Positions 1-12,500 of a stretch of DNA of 64,000 nt are shown here, piece after piece. Made by a program: the position numbers and the translations under genes. A model generated the notes under the pieces. It was given only the letters and a program-made list of their open reading frames with translations. It was not told the DNA's origin and ran no database searches. The first letter of the stretch is position 1; the number at the start of each line of letters is the position of its first letter. Source of the stretch: Phaseolus vulgaris (taxonomy: Eukaryota; Streptophyta; Magnoliopsida; Fabales; Fabaceae); contig NC_023749.2 of the NCBI RefSeq assembly GCF_000499845.2, positions 6,543,030-6,607,029 of the forward strand, given 5' to 3'.

Positions 1-262
1 TCCATTGTTTTCTGGCATGGCCTGAATGCTGTCATCGAGTTGAACTTCATCTAGAGGCAGTATATCAGAAGAACCTTCTTCGAAATCATCCATATCAAGA
101 TTTCCATCTTTGTTTTCAGACATTGTCTGAATGTTGTCATTGAGTTGAAATTCAACTAAAGGCAATGTGTCAGAATAACCTTCTTTTGCATCATCGACAA
201 GCAAATCATCCATACTAATATTTCCATCCTTGTTTTCAGGCATAGCCTGAATATGATTATTG
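1..262 (-). repeat. Degenerate acidic peptide repeats at the left edge of the first gene
   Basis: Reading the minus strand from about 262 to 1, a block of roughly 35-40 codons recurs nearly three times: IQAMPENKDG, IQTMSENKDG and IQAMPENNG, each followed where visible by M-D-D and then D-x-LPL. DNA spacing between equivalent points is about 105 and 120 bp. The array runs out of the window, so the copy number is unknown. Confidence 0.85.
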
Positions 263-3200
263 GAAGCATTGTGCTCACTTGTATAGATATCACATAATGC
301 ACCCTCAAATAAATTTGTTTTCTTTATCTCTTCAGAAGGAGCAACATGTGTGGACAAACTATCACCATTCAAGTGTAGTTGTATGCTATTTACATTATCT
401 GAATCCGCAGCACCAGACCTATGAAAATCAGTACCATTTGTAACAAGGCAGTGTCTAGAGTTGCAGTTGATTGGCACTGGGTTTTCATTAAACGAACGCG
501 CATGCACATCTTCCACTGCTTTATCGATTTCTTCAGAAGAACCAATATTTGTGGGCAGCCAGTCACCGTCAGAGTGCAGTATGTTATTACCATTCTCAGG
601 ATCTGCACGAACAACAGCACCGGGGCTTCGAATATCAGAAAGACAAGAATTTTCATTTATACTATTGTTATCTGCCAATGGAAACTTATCAGTAGTAAAA
701 AAATGCTTACTGTTGCTTTTGTACGGCGCTGGATTTTCATTGAGCAACTGCATTTGTGAATCTTCCACATGTGATTCTTTAATCTCTCTGTTAACGTGAT
801 CAACTTCTAGGACTAACCGAGTCAATAGTGTATGTCGTAAGCAGCTAGAGGATTTTTCAGCTCCAGAACCAATAAAATCTTTGGTGTTTGAAATGATATC
901 TGCAGATACTTCAGAAAATTCACTCTGATCAAGCAAGTGACCAGGATTTAGCACTAAACTCTCATCTTCACGAAGCATTTTGTTAGCTTTAGAATATGTA
1001 AACTTGCTAGTTGGTTGCTCAAAGTTTCCAGGGACATCACACGGAACATCATAGTGGATAGAAGCATCCCTAGAAGAATCCTCAACCCTAAGCTGCAACT
1101 CAGAAACTGTACAGTATTTACTGGTCGACATTTTATTATCACTGGAAACAAAATCAGCTTTTACCGTTGGACATTCTTGGGATGTAAGTAGGAGATTCTG
1201 TACATTATCCTCATGAAAAGATCTGTTTTCCTGTGAAACATGGCTTACCTCAGTGTTGCAAGCTGTTTCAGAAACGGTTATGCAATCTTCCCTCATCCTA
1301 TCTAATTCAAAGACTTGAGTACTGTGATCCATTGCTTTTGAGTAAATAACCTTATCACATTGTTCCAACACTGGTATTGTCTGAATGAAACCTTCAATTT
1401 TAGCTGTTTTTGGTTCAGTTGCAGCAGCACATTTGATTTCTGATGTAGACTTCTGAGGAGAACCTTTGGAGGATAACGTTGTCATATGAACTAACTGACA
1501 ACTATCTAAATGAGATTCACTTTCTTTTGTTGACATGATTTCTCCCACCATACTAGCACTTGTAGTCTTGAGTTGTTCCCCCTTTAACTGCTGATTAACT
1601 GCCTCTAAATTACTTCCAGTGATTTCACTACAATTGACTGAGAAATTCTCATTCAATAAATGTTGTACTCTTGCCTCATTAACAGAATTTGTTTCTAAAT
1701 TCTGTAATTTAGGAATGTTACTCTTAGCTGGCTTGCAAGGTTTAGAAATTTTATGTACTTGGCTATGTGAACTGGGAGCTTTTGCCTACAAATAAGTAAT
1801 AAACATGAATATGGAATCGTCACATGAGCATTATATTACTGATGATACATGTACCCAAAAATAAAAAAAGAACCAAATCAAATCACATACCATAGAAAAG
1901 AATCCCAATGAGGGAGATGGCATCCGTAGGCCTGATAATTTTGTTGTTTGAAGCAGTGTCTCTTGCTTTTTCTCACTAATGTTAGAGACGACGCGTGGGA
2001 GACAAGTTTCTGACACCTTATTTGCTTCAGTTTCTGATTGAAGCATTATGGGTGGTGGATGTGTTTCAACTGAGTTATCCTGTGCAGTCAAACAGTTTCA
2101 AGAGACGAATCATGTGACTATTAGTTAAGTAAAAGGAATTGAAAACTTGATAAATGTAAAAAAAGCGCAGCCGCTAGAACTTTAAAGTTCCTACCAAATG
2201 TTTCCCAGCTCGCTTGGCTAGTGTTCTAGTAACTGAACGTGGGATAGTTTTAGGATCTTTTGGGTTACGTGGGATAGTTTTAGGATCTTTTGACAAGGCT
2301 TTTACTCCAGCATGCTTCTGAAGATTAGTGGCTGTCGAAGAGAAACAAAATTAACTAAACATCACCAATAAATTCATGTCATGTTAAAGTTAGAATTTGA
2401 CGTTTGGTTACTCAAGAGAAACCTGTATTTGTGAAGTTCGTTGAGATGACAAACCTCTATGAAAATTAAATTTATTAGATGATCTATTTTCACACTGTAT
2501 TATGCAACAGTAGAATAGAAGTACTTGCAGTTGCATTGTATCTCTCCTATTTAGTCTTGTAAAAGTTCCTAGGATAAAAAGGAAGAAACAAACGCAAGTT
2601 GCAGACTTTACCAGGATGTGCATTCTGATTTCTCTTGGAGAAACCTGCGGTCAAGATTCCACTCCTAGCAGTTGTTGTACTTGCAGAAACATCCAATTTA
2701 GGACCAGGTGTCCTAGCGACTTTCACTTCTTTGCTCGGCGCTTTCACCGTGTTAGGTCTTTTAAGTTTGCAAAGAGGTCAAGGTAAACACTTCCATAATT
2801 CGACAGATAAAGAAAGAAAAGACAACTCAATTCCATAGCAGAGGCACAGTATATAAGACACTCCACTTAATATCTATTCTAAACAAGCGATGTGAAGGAT
2901 ATGATGACGATGCTACAGGTGGACGTGGAGGACAAGCATTGCGTTTAGGTCTGTTGCCAACGGAGTCATTGACATTAAGTATTTTCCTCTTGGCCTAACA
3001 AAGAAGTATACAAATAACAAGTAACAGAAATTAGAAAGAGTTCAATTTCTATAACCTATCATCATTCGCGCAAAGAGTATAACTGACCAAGGAAACGGGA
3101 GCTGGAGAAGCTTTGGCTAATGCCGTAGGAGGCCGTGGAGAAAACCGAGATGTTGCACCAATCTTTCTATCTTCAACGGTAACAGCACCGGATGAATGCA

Positions 3201-3867
3201 TAAACAAATTTTCTTCAATCTCCTGCAACTGTATCGAAGTACCTCCGCACTCTTCTTCGTGGATTACTTCCAAATCCAACCCTGCCTTAGCAGAGGCATT
3301 GCCACTAATCAAAGAAAGCTCCTCCGAATTCAAAACACCTGAAACGTAAGATTCAGAACAAATCAAACACCTGAAATAATAAAACAATTGGAGTCGTCAA
3401 TTTTCATCGTTAACTAATGGATAATGGAGAGAAGAAAATGCCTTCTTCAGTAAAGAAAGCTCGATTCCACGCCAAGCTCTTGCGCAAATTGTAACCGCCT
3501 CCTTTCTTCTTCCTCTTCATTTGATGAGGCTCCAGGTTAAGCTTCTGCGGTTTGTTCCAATCGGCGTTCTCTTTGTTCGCACTGTTATTAACCGAGGAAC
3601 TTCGATTTTCAGAATCCGCAGCACCACCTTCTGCAGGTGCATTAGGTAAATCAGTAATAAATCGACAATTATTAATAAAAAAATCATCCACAAATTGAAA
3701 ACAAAAAGAGAGAACTAAATAGCCAAAAACTAACCGGTTTGAGGAGGATTAGATCTGAGAGGTATGAGAGGAGAGCAAGAAAAGCCATCGGCGGTGGCCG
3801 GTGCAGAATCATCGAAGAGCAACGAATCGTCTTCGTCTAGAAGCGCAGTGTTACTAAGGGAATCCAT
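1..3867 (-). CDS. Long disordered protein of unknown function (5' part, 8 exons; 3' end outside window)
   Basis: I do not recognise the function. Exons on the minus strand are 3867-3735, 3630-3442 (or -3415), 3338-3088, 2994-2885, 2757-2612, 2331-2195, 2079-1891 and 1785-1. All phases agree, giving 980 residues before the window edge with the frame still open. The start at 3867 gives MDSLSNTALLDEDDSLLFDD. Residues about 91-108 hold the most distinctive block, YNLRKSLAWNRAFFTEEG, followed by a conserved-looking SEELSLISG. I have an impression of related plant proteins carrying this block, annotated only as uncharacterised. The N-terminal third is basic and Pro/Ser/Lys rich (KRKILN, PPRPP, KVARTPGPK). 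The rest is Ser/Glu/Asn rich with no visible fold, membrane segment or enzyme motif. The last 85 or so visible residues are acidic imperfect repeats. The overall look suggests a scaffold or cytoskeleton/nuclear protein, but that is a guess. The exon 2/3 junction is ambiguous and the exon 4/5 acceptor (AAAAG at 2758) is weak. Confidence 0.8.
2238..2292 (+). repeat. 30-bp tandem duplication inside exon 6 of the first gene
   Basis: Two adjacent copies of a 30-bp unit (2238-2267 and 2268-2292, the second shared for about 25 bp) encode KDPKTIPR twice on the minus strand, separated by NP. The near-perfect identity suggests a recent in-frame duplication. Confidence 0.9.
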
Positions 3868-6080
3868 GATAATACGATATTATCACTCCTTATCTATTAC
3901 TTTTAGTTTTGTGGTATCATGAAATGGTAATTGGATTTGGAACGAATCGATTACTGTGTCTGCTTCTGCAAATTTGCTAGCAATTTCAAACTACAGCGAG
4001 CGGGAGTGTTACGAATTTACGAAGAACCATCCAACGGTCGGGTGGGTAATAATAAATGTGATTGGGCCCCATGGATTTTGTTTGGGCAATTACTTTTTGA
4101 AACTCCATATTTTCTTCCTACACTCATTGTTTTTAAAATACCTATTTTGCCTCTTGTGAAGTGGTGATAGATGTAGGTATGGGTATTAAAATATGACAAC
4201 TTATTGTCATAACAAATGATTATAAATTTGTTGTCATAACAAATATATCACGCCTTCATCTTTTCACCCTTTTAAATCAACAAAAAAAAAAACTTTCGAA
4301 TTTAACAATTTAAAATTGAAAAAAAGTTAATTCTGTATTAATCAATTTGAAAGAATAAAATTTAATTTCTATGTAATCCAAAATATACTAAGATGAATTT
4401 CCTTTCTTTATTTTTTTAAAAAAAAAGAAAAATAAAGTGAGAAAGTAGTAACATTTTAGAAAACTCTTTAAATACGTGTCTTTTCTTTTTATTTACTAGT
4501 TTATGTTTCTCTTATTTATTTATGTCTTTTAATTACTACTATTTTTTTAAAATTTTATATTTATGTATATTAGCTTGTATAAAGCTATCATTATATAATA
4601 GTTGGTGAACAAATTTTCAAGTTTAAAATTACTGGTTAATGAAGATCATGAATTTGAATTTATTCTTCAAACCTAATGGTAGAAAGAGGAAAATAATAAC
4701 AATGAAAAACTGCTATAACTTTGGATACGTGTATATAGAAAGGATAATAAACTAAGGTGAATTAGTTATTATTTTTTAATCTAAACTTATTATTTATTTG
4801 TTATCTTTCTCATTAATTGTGATAGTTGTTTTGAAAATTAGTGTTCACAAATTCAATTTATTTTTGTTTGAAGTAATGAATGATTGAGAACATACCCCTT
4901 CTATTTATTCTATTATTTATTCGCTAAATATTAAACATTTATTTACTTAGAGCAATGAATGATAAATAATAAGATTATTTACCATTTTTAAATATGACCT
5001 AAATGTCTTTTATATCTTGGATGGTTTATCATAATATAAGTCTACAACTAAAATGCAATTTCTTTAATTCATATAATTTTCTAGAACAAGATAATGGATA
5101 AAGATGAGTTTTACTGCAAAAATATAAAATACTAATGATTTATTTTTTAAATACATGAAATCCTTTAAACTATTTTACATCTATAAAATCCTTTCAAATC
5201 TAGTCTTATAAACACATATTTTATATTTTTTAAATCTAAATTACAAAGTCTTAATAATAAAAATATTTTTAAATCTTTAAAATACAATTATATTCTTACA
5301 AAATATACTTAAAAAAAAGTTATTCGAAATACGCTAATTTACGGACGCACGTATTTCAACCTACGAGATTCAAACATTTCTTTTAAATAACGTGTCCGTG
5401 AACACTCGTATAACACTTATCGGTGAAGTGTTCAATTCAAAAAATATTTGTTGGATTTTTGACAATTCTAACACGATTCTAATACAATTTTAAAAATGAT
5501 AAATACAACAATTTTCTAAAAACTCAAATTTATTGTATAAATTTTCATTATAATTATAAAAATAAGAAAAAAATTCTTTTAAACCAATCATAAAAAACAC
5601 CTTCATGCTCCTAAAAAAATCTGAAACAACATACTTGTGTATATAAATATTTATTATTAATTTATATGATAAATATTTATTATTTATTTATATAATTTAT
5701 CATAGTTATAGTGCTGTGTTACATAGATTTCAATCTTTTACCTCAAATAAGCATAAATGATCCAAATGCTAGTTTTTTTAGTTTCGGTGTTTTTTATTTT
5801 TCTCTCTCCATAATGTAAAAGACTAAACTAATAACTAATTTTCAGAAATTAATATATGAATTACTCAGATAATACCAAACCGGACAAAACTGCGAATTAA
5901 AGTAATGAGTCAACCGTTTGCATATATTTTTTGAAAAAAAATAAAGCATGCTGAATAAAAAAATTAAACCTGTCGACTGGTACACATAAAAAAGATATTC
6001 GTAACATCACTTTATTTTATTACCTGAGAAGTGCACAGATACCAAACCAGATCACAAAGATGGTTCTATAACTTGTGATT
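3868..6080. other. Intergenic, A+T-rich; promoter side of the first gene
   Basis: No convincing coding sequence on either strand. The part next to 3867 is expected to hold the first gene's promoter, but I see no clear TATA box. Runs of A and T dominate from 4.2 to 5.9 kb. An inverted copy of a dispersed 200-bp repeat lies at about 5385-5572. Confidence 0.6.
5385..5572 (-). repeat. Dispersed ~200-bp repeat, copy 1 (inverted)
   Basis: The reverse complement runs from a TTTATACAATAAATTT-like start, through an 'aaaattgt..tagaatcgt' core and 'caacaaatattttt', to an end with 'ggacacgttattt'. The same order of words occurs at 33530-33730, 53555-53758 and 53799-54001. There is no coding potential and the class is unknown. 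Confidence 0.7.
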
Positions 6081-6520
6081 AATGATTAATCATTACAAAA
6101 AAAATCAGAGTAAATGCCTACATGACTGCATCCTAGGAAGCCAGAGCTATATTATGTGTGTATGTGTAACCCCAAATAACCAATAGATAAACTATGATGG
6201 ATTTCTTTTTACAAAATTAGTCTAATCATTCCCTTCCCTAATCTCTTCCCATTTTCCTACTCTAAGAAAGAAAAAGAAAAATTAGAAAGTGAATATTCTG
6301 TTACAGATGCCGTCTCCCATTACTGTTGGTCTAAATCTGTCACACCAGCATAGCCATGGGAAAATGAGCCAGAATATTGTTGCTGGGTCAAATTATCAAG
6401 CAAATCCAGCAGTTATAGCCACTAAATTGGATCCCACAATTTGTCATTGTGTTCCTTCTTCTACTTTTGTATATATCCTTTGCACATATTTGCCAACAGT
6501 CCAAGACAGACAAGAATGGA
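6080..6520 (-). other. Probable 3'UTR of the VHA-a1 gene
   Basis: Non-coding sequence downstream of the stop codon on the minus strand, less A+T-rich than the intergenic DNA beyond it. The end point is estimated; no single polyadenylation site can be fixed by eye. The plus-strand ORF of 91 codons here is antisense to the UTR and looks like chance. Confidence 0.5.
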
Positions 6521-9500
6521 TCAATTTTCATCCTCTGTTAAGGAAGCAAAGGAAAAAGGCCTGAACTTGCATCCATCACCATGGTAAAATTTATTCTGAA
6601 ATTCCACCCAGTGAAGACGCAAGGCGTGAAGAAAAGCACTGAGACTCTCCATCATTAATAGTATAAAGGCAGTTGCAAAGGAAAAGACAGCTAGCCCCAC
6701 TAACCGAACGACAAGATTGTCATACCTGTTATAATTGCAACCAGCGATGACATCAACTATTAAATATTAAAAACTGATACTAAAAATGATAAATGCCAAA
6801 GGGAATGCAAACAAGCACATGTTATATCTTCACAACTCCTAATCAGAGGCTCATCAGAAGTTACACTAATTTAAATTTGCAAGTGGCTCGTGCAAAATAC
6901 ATTGAAGGCTAAACTGGTTTAATTAAGATAAATTTGTCAGCCATATTCACATGATCTGTTCAAAATTACTCTGCACCATTAAAATACCTTACTGACTTAT
7001 CCCCTTATTAAAAAGTTTCTAACTGTCAGCAAAAATGTTGCCATTCCATACCATGATCTCAATCTAGGAATAATATTTAAAATCTGTAAAGGTTACTTGC
7101 AAGCTATCAAGAAAATACATCAAAACTAATGTTTGCTATTGCCATCATAGATCAAACATAAAACAGTACTTCAAAATAAATAAAAAAATGAAACAATTTT
7201 TTGATAAATATAAATGATCCTATTTATTGCAGGCACCCTTCCTCTGTGTTCACACAAAAAAAAATATCACCTCTTCCTAATGTTGTATCTAGAGTTTTCT
7301 CTGCTCAAAGATAAAGTTCGGTTTTGTGGACTATGAAAACCTCCCTTTATTTGCTTTTCATGATAACCATTCAGACAACTTTAATTATAAATTATATTGT
7401 TTTCAGTAACAGGATGCACATTGGTTGGGGAGGGGGATCGAAAATAATAAAGGAAATAGTATGTCATACTAAATATTATGAATCAAACTCACCCCCAAGC
7501 AAGTAACAGGACTTTCTCATAAAAAACAGTAGAAAGTTCTGAGTGAGCCAAGCTGCATCGTGGTAAAAAATATCAACCAAGGATTAATATTTTTTATAAA
7601 ATAAGGACCCAAGACAATGAGTCAATCATAGCTGACCAAACCTTAATGCCCAAAGTCGTAGATATGAGGCCGTATTTGAAACTGAACCTAGAACAAACTC
7701 AATGGAATGAATCATTTGGTGAACGAAGACCTCTGTGAAATTGAAGTCATCGTCATGTTGCCTGGCAGAACCTGGTTCCAACTCTAGATCAACCTCAGAG
7801 GTATGTAGCACACCGTAAGTGCGTCCTTGAAATCTCTAGATTATCATAAACATAAAAGATTAATAATCTTCATAAACTCCTGGAACTTCTTTAATAAGTA
7901 GCTGCCAACAGAAGTAAAGGACGGGCAACTGTATAGCTAAAAATTGTCTGTATAGCCATCAGAGGATTAAGTGATTTGAAACTTGCATATTTTAGTCTAT
8001 AGAAAAATGATCGTATGATGGACCTCATCAGAGAGAATTAAATTGACAACATGAGCAAAAATTTAGTCAAAAGGGGAAAATCAAACCAACAAGGATATGT
8101 ATATAATCTAAAAATATTCACACGTAAACAAAAAAATTGGTAAACAACGTTCTCAAATTTCAAGAAATAAAATCACACACATGGGATGCGAAAGGGGCAC
8201 CTCATTATGAAGCTTCTTTAGCATAAAGGGTTTCGGAAAGAGCATCCACGGCACTGCAATTACAGACAAAAGCAACAACAGAACCTGCATATCATGAACA
8301 ATAACTCAGAATGAGGTAAAATAGGAAAAAGAACAATTATTAAGCAGCAAAGAAGCAAAGAAATGAATCATACTTGAAGTGGCCTTTGGCCCCAAAACAA
8401 TTGATTATCACCAAGATTCTCAAAAGGGCTTAAAAACATGTATATCATTACATGATAAAGATCTGCCTGAGAGCCAGTGCACCACTTAACAATGATGAGA
8501 AGGGAAAGATACCCAAATAAACAATTAAGGAAAATCATCTGTGGCACAAACTGGTACCTAAAAACATCACGAAGAGCAAGTTACAGCATTATACTCAAAG
8601 GAAAGCAAAACATAACTGCCGGAAGAAGTTAAAAGAAAAGTGAGAACCTTATATCCAGTAAGCTGCCAAAGAAATGAGCATTGAAATAACTTAATATAAT
8701 TCCCAAGTTCATGTGCACCACACCAAACAGAATGGACATCTTCATCTTGAGAGAGTTTAGAAAAGGCAGTTCTGAACGACTTCCCCGCCAGCTGGGATCC
8801 ACACCAAATGGATATGGTTCTCGATATTTTACTAAGCCAGTAGTATGTGCATCCCTGCGGTGGAGATTGATAAAAAAAAATACACATCACGTAAAAGCCT
8901 GCTTAAAAACATCTTTGCAATATTTTGCAAGCTCTGACAATATAAATTTTTGAAGGAGAATGGAGTAACCAGGAGCATAAATGAAGAGGGCAATTGTGGA
9001 AGTGGATATCAATCAAATTATTCCCAGTGATGCAAATTTGAAGGAAACAATTTTAAGTAAAATATGTGAATCAATTTAAGAACTTGATTTTTCAATTGAA
9101 GAGTCACAATATCAGTCATGATGTAGATTTGAAGATAACATCTTAGAACTAGGATGTAAGTTGTGGTACATGACTTTTAAGTAGCAGAAAGATTTGAACC
9201 AACATTTGTAAATTAGCAAAAATAGAATCTTTGTAATCAAGTTGTCATTACCAGGAATTGAATGGCTGATTGTATGTTTCAATTTTTTTTTTAAAAAGGC
9301 AACCTAAAACACCAGCAACTAATGCATTGTGCATCCACATTATGGCACCCAAAAAAAGAGAAAGAATTGAAACCGGCATAAGTGTGCGAAATAAAAGATA
9401 CCTGCATGTATTATCCCGGCATTTGTAAGCAGAGGCACCAAATATGTGATAAGGAACAGAGAAGAATTCATTGTATATTAACCCACAATAAATAGAAAAT

Positions 9501-12500
9501 AGTGACATCAAAAGTAGCACATAGCGCCCACCAAATAGCATCTCCATAAAGCTTCCAAGTCGCTGGCAGTAATCAAATGGAAGAACTGTTACGCACTTTA
9601 ACTCCAATAGCAAGATCAGAACAAAAAGTAAAGGAAATTGTGCAATTCTATTGCACTTGTATGCAGTACAATAGCATTATTGCCATACTGCATTTCAAGA
9701 TAATCACAGTAACTATAAAAAAGTTACTTAATTATTGTTGTGTCAATCAACTAAATCTTAGAAGACACTGGATACTCAACTCTGAATATCAATATGATGA
9801 TCCTACTATAATCAAATTGAAAAGATTATTGATCAAATTTTTGCATAATCCTCCCATTTTGCCACTTTATTTATATGCCAAAGTTAGAATCATATTACCT
9901 GGGTGCTAAGCTTGTTCTCACGTGCTATAAGAACCAATGCTCCCAGCAACAGGCAAATTCCATGACCCCAATCGCCAAACATCACCGCGAAAAGAAAAGG
10001 GAATATAATAGTTGTATAAACTGCTGGATTTGCTTCTTGATATCTTGCAACACTGTCCAGTACAAGGAATCATTAGGACTAGGAGTCTTTTCAGTTTTAT
10101 ATTATTTATTTAGACTAATATAAACTCTGGCTAGAATAAGGAGGCACGATTGACCCAACAAACTCACGTTAGGATAGACTCTAAATGACTCTGATACTAT
10201 CTTAAGAAGTAAACTTTAAGTCTAACTCAATCTTACAAGACCGACTTGTAAGGTGAGGTTTGCACCCACTTATATACTATAAATTGGCTTTATCTCTAGT
10301 CGATGTGAAATCTCCAACACATACCCCTTATGCAGAGGCTGCCAACTTATACATGAGACTAGATATTTATGCGTGGTCCGATAATGACCCGATAGACCCA
10401 ACAAACTCTCGTTATGATAAATTCTAAATATCTTTGATATCCTCTTAAAAATAAAGAAAATAAATATAGGATTAATATCTCTTGTATAAAATACACACAT
10501 ATGGTTGTTTATTTATAGATAGAAAAAATAACAGGATAACATAACAGGAATAATAGAAACTATGAGCTAAGCCCATTACATTAAACATACATTAATAAGA
10601 CATTCATTGATCTATTTACATGACCTAGCACATCGCCAGCATTTCTTACTTCGAAGAAGGTAATCTCATTCAATCCATTAACATATTGTGTTGCCACAAT
10701 AAACATATTAAATATTAGGCTTACCCATATGCATCAACAATTTCCTGATATGGACCTGTGAAACTGTTGGTCCTAAAATATGTAGGTGGTGATTCCAGTG
10801 CATCCATTGAATGAAATATTATGCCAACCTCAGAATTGCTGTCAAAAGTTGCACGTTGCAGTGCCTCCTGAATCTGGAAAATTGAAAGATGCAATCTCTT
10901 TAATAGATAATATAAAGAAAAGATGTTTTCAACTCCTCAAAAGTCAAAGGGTGAAGGAATTAGTGAGGATCCAACAAAATTGAGGGAGGGGGATACCTGT
11001 GTTTTTGCAAATACTGGGCACCAGCCCTCTCCAACAAGACATTTTTTGGTGACATCAAAATTTAACATATTCAGTGTATCATACACAGACTTCTCTCTTT
11101 TTACCTAACACAAGATGATAAGAATGAGAGTTGTTGGTTCATAATAAATGTCCATCCCTTGCAAAGGCTGATAAGGTATTAGAAATGCCTTACAGATACG
11201 TCACAAGGAACAAGACTGTATTTAGAAGCTAATTCTTACCATGTCCATCCATATTGTTAAAGGGCCTCCTACAGAAGCTAGAGCCTTGTTCCGATGCCTA
11301 ATTCCAGCTTCCAGAGTTGCCTCTAAGTCAGCAAGACGTGCTGAAACCTGTAACCATAAACTATATTTTCTATTAGAATCATACAATCTCCATTATAATA
11401 TCTAAAAAAATATCCTTGGTAACTATTGCATCTGATAATAGTTTAGAATATGATTTGAAAACCAAACACTTAAATACTCCATCCTACTACTTGATGTGAG
11501 ACCTTATGCGTCCTATAATACCCAGGTCCCTATCAGAATATCTTGTATATCTCTTATATATTGATTCTTTATTCAATTAAACTAAGGAATCTAGCATTCA
11601 TCTTAATATTTGTTACTGCTTTCTCTATCACAATATTAAATTCAGATTATTCAACCTCCTTTTTCACCTTTCCTTTTTTACCCTATCTAAAAACCTAATA
11701 ATCTAAATAAACTGAAGAAGTAGCATCACCAACCATAACACTGTTCAGCTGCTGCATTTCCTTAAATATGGAGCTCCACTTTATTTCCAGGATTATTTTT
11801 TTCTTTCAACTTGTCATATCTCTTGCCATGTTCTACTGCTATCTCTTTATACACTTGACTATTTGTCTCTCTTGGTTTAAGTCCATCTTTATACACTTGT
11901 ATCTTAAAGTCAGATATACTTAAGTTTGAAGAGTTAGAATATCTAAAAATATCATATTATCATATCTCAAACTAAATTGGAGTGTTCTACATATCACTTA
12001 AGAATGGTTTCCATACTTCTTATGTTTCATGATTTCTTTCCTTATTTAATTAGTATATGAAATCTAGTAATCATTAAATTTGGGTTACCGTTTTATCAAA
12101 TAGTATCACATCAAATCCATCAACTTCACATTATTTAGTCTTTTTTCTCTTCTCTCTACACCTAAACCCAATAATTTGAACGGTTTCCAACTTCCCATTT
12201 TTCAGTCAACAATAATAACATGCAATTCTATAAAGCAACATTAAGAACCGGAAGGACAATTAAAGAGCACCAAAAGAAATCCTCTTGGATTGGGAAACAA
12301 GATAGATATTAGGATAAAGTTTGATATTTCTTCTTAGAAATTTGGCTTATGGGCTATCTTTATCCACAAAACCATTTTGCAAGGAGAAACTGCCCAAGCT
12401 TTATAAGAACTACATTAGTCATATCTCTAGTTTAATGTGAGACTTAAACACATCCCCTCATGCCCAACACTGTATATCAAAACCATGGACAAATATGGGT

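Noticed and set aside
421..799. Two 112-codon plus-strand ORFs
   Set aside because: Antisense shadows of the long exon 8 of the first gene, which is open over its full length on the minus strand.
6289..6564. 91-codon plus-strand ORF
   Set aside because: Antisense to the VHA-a1 last exon and 3'UTR; no recognisable protein.
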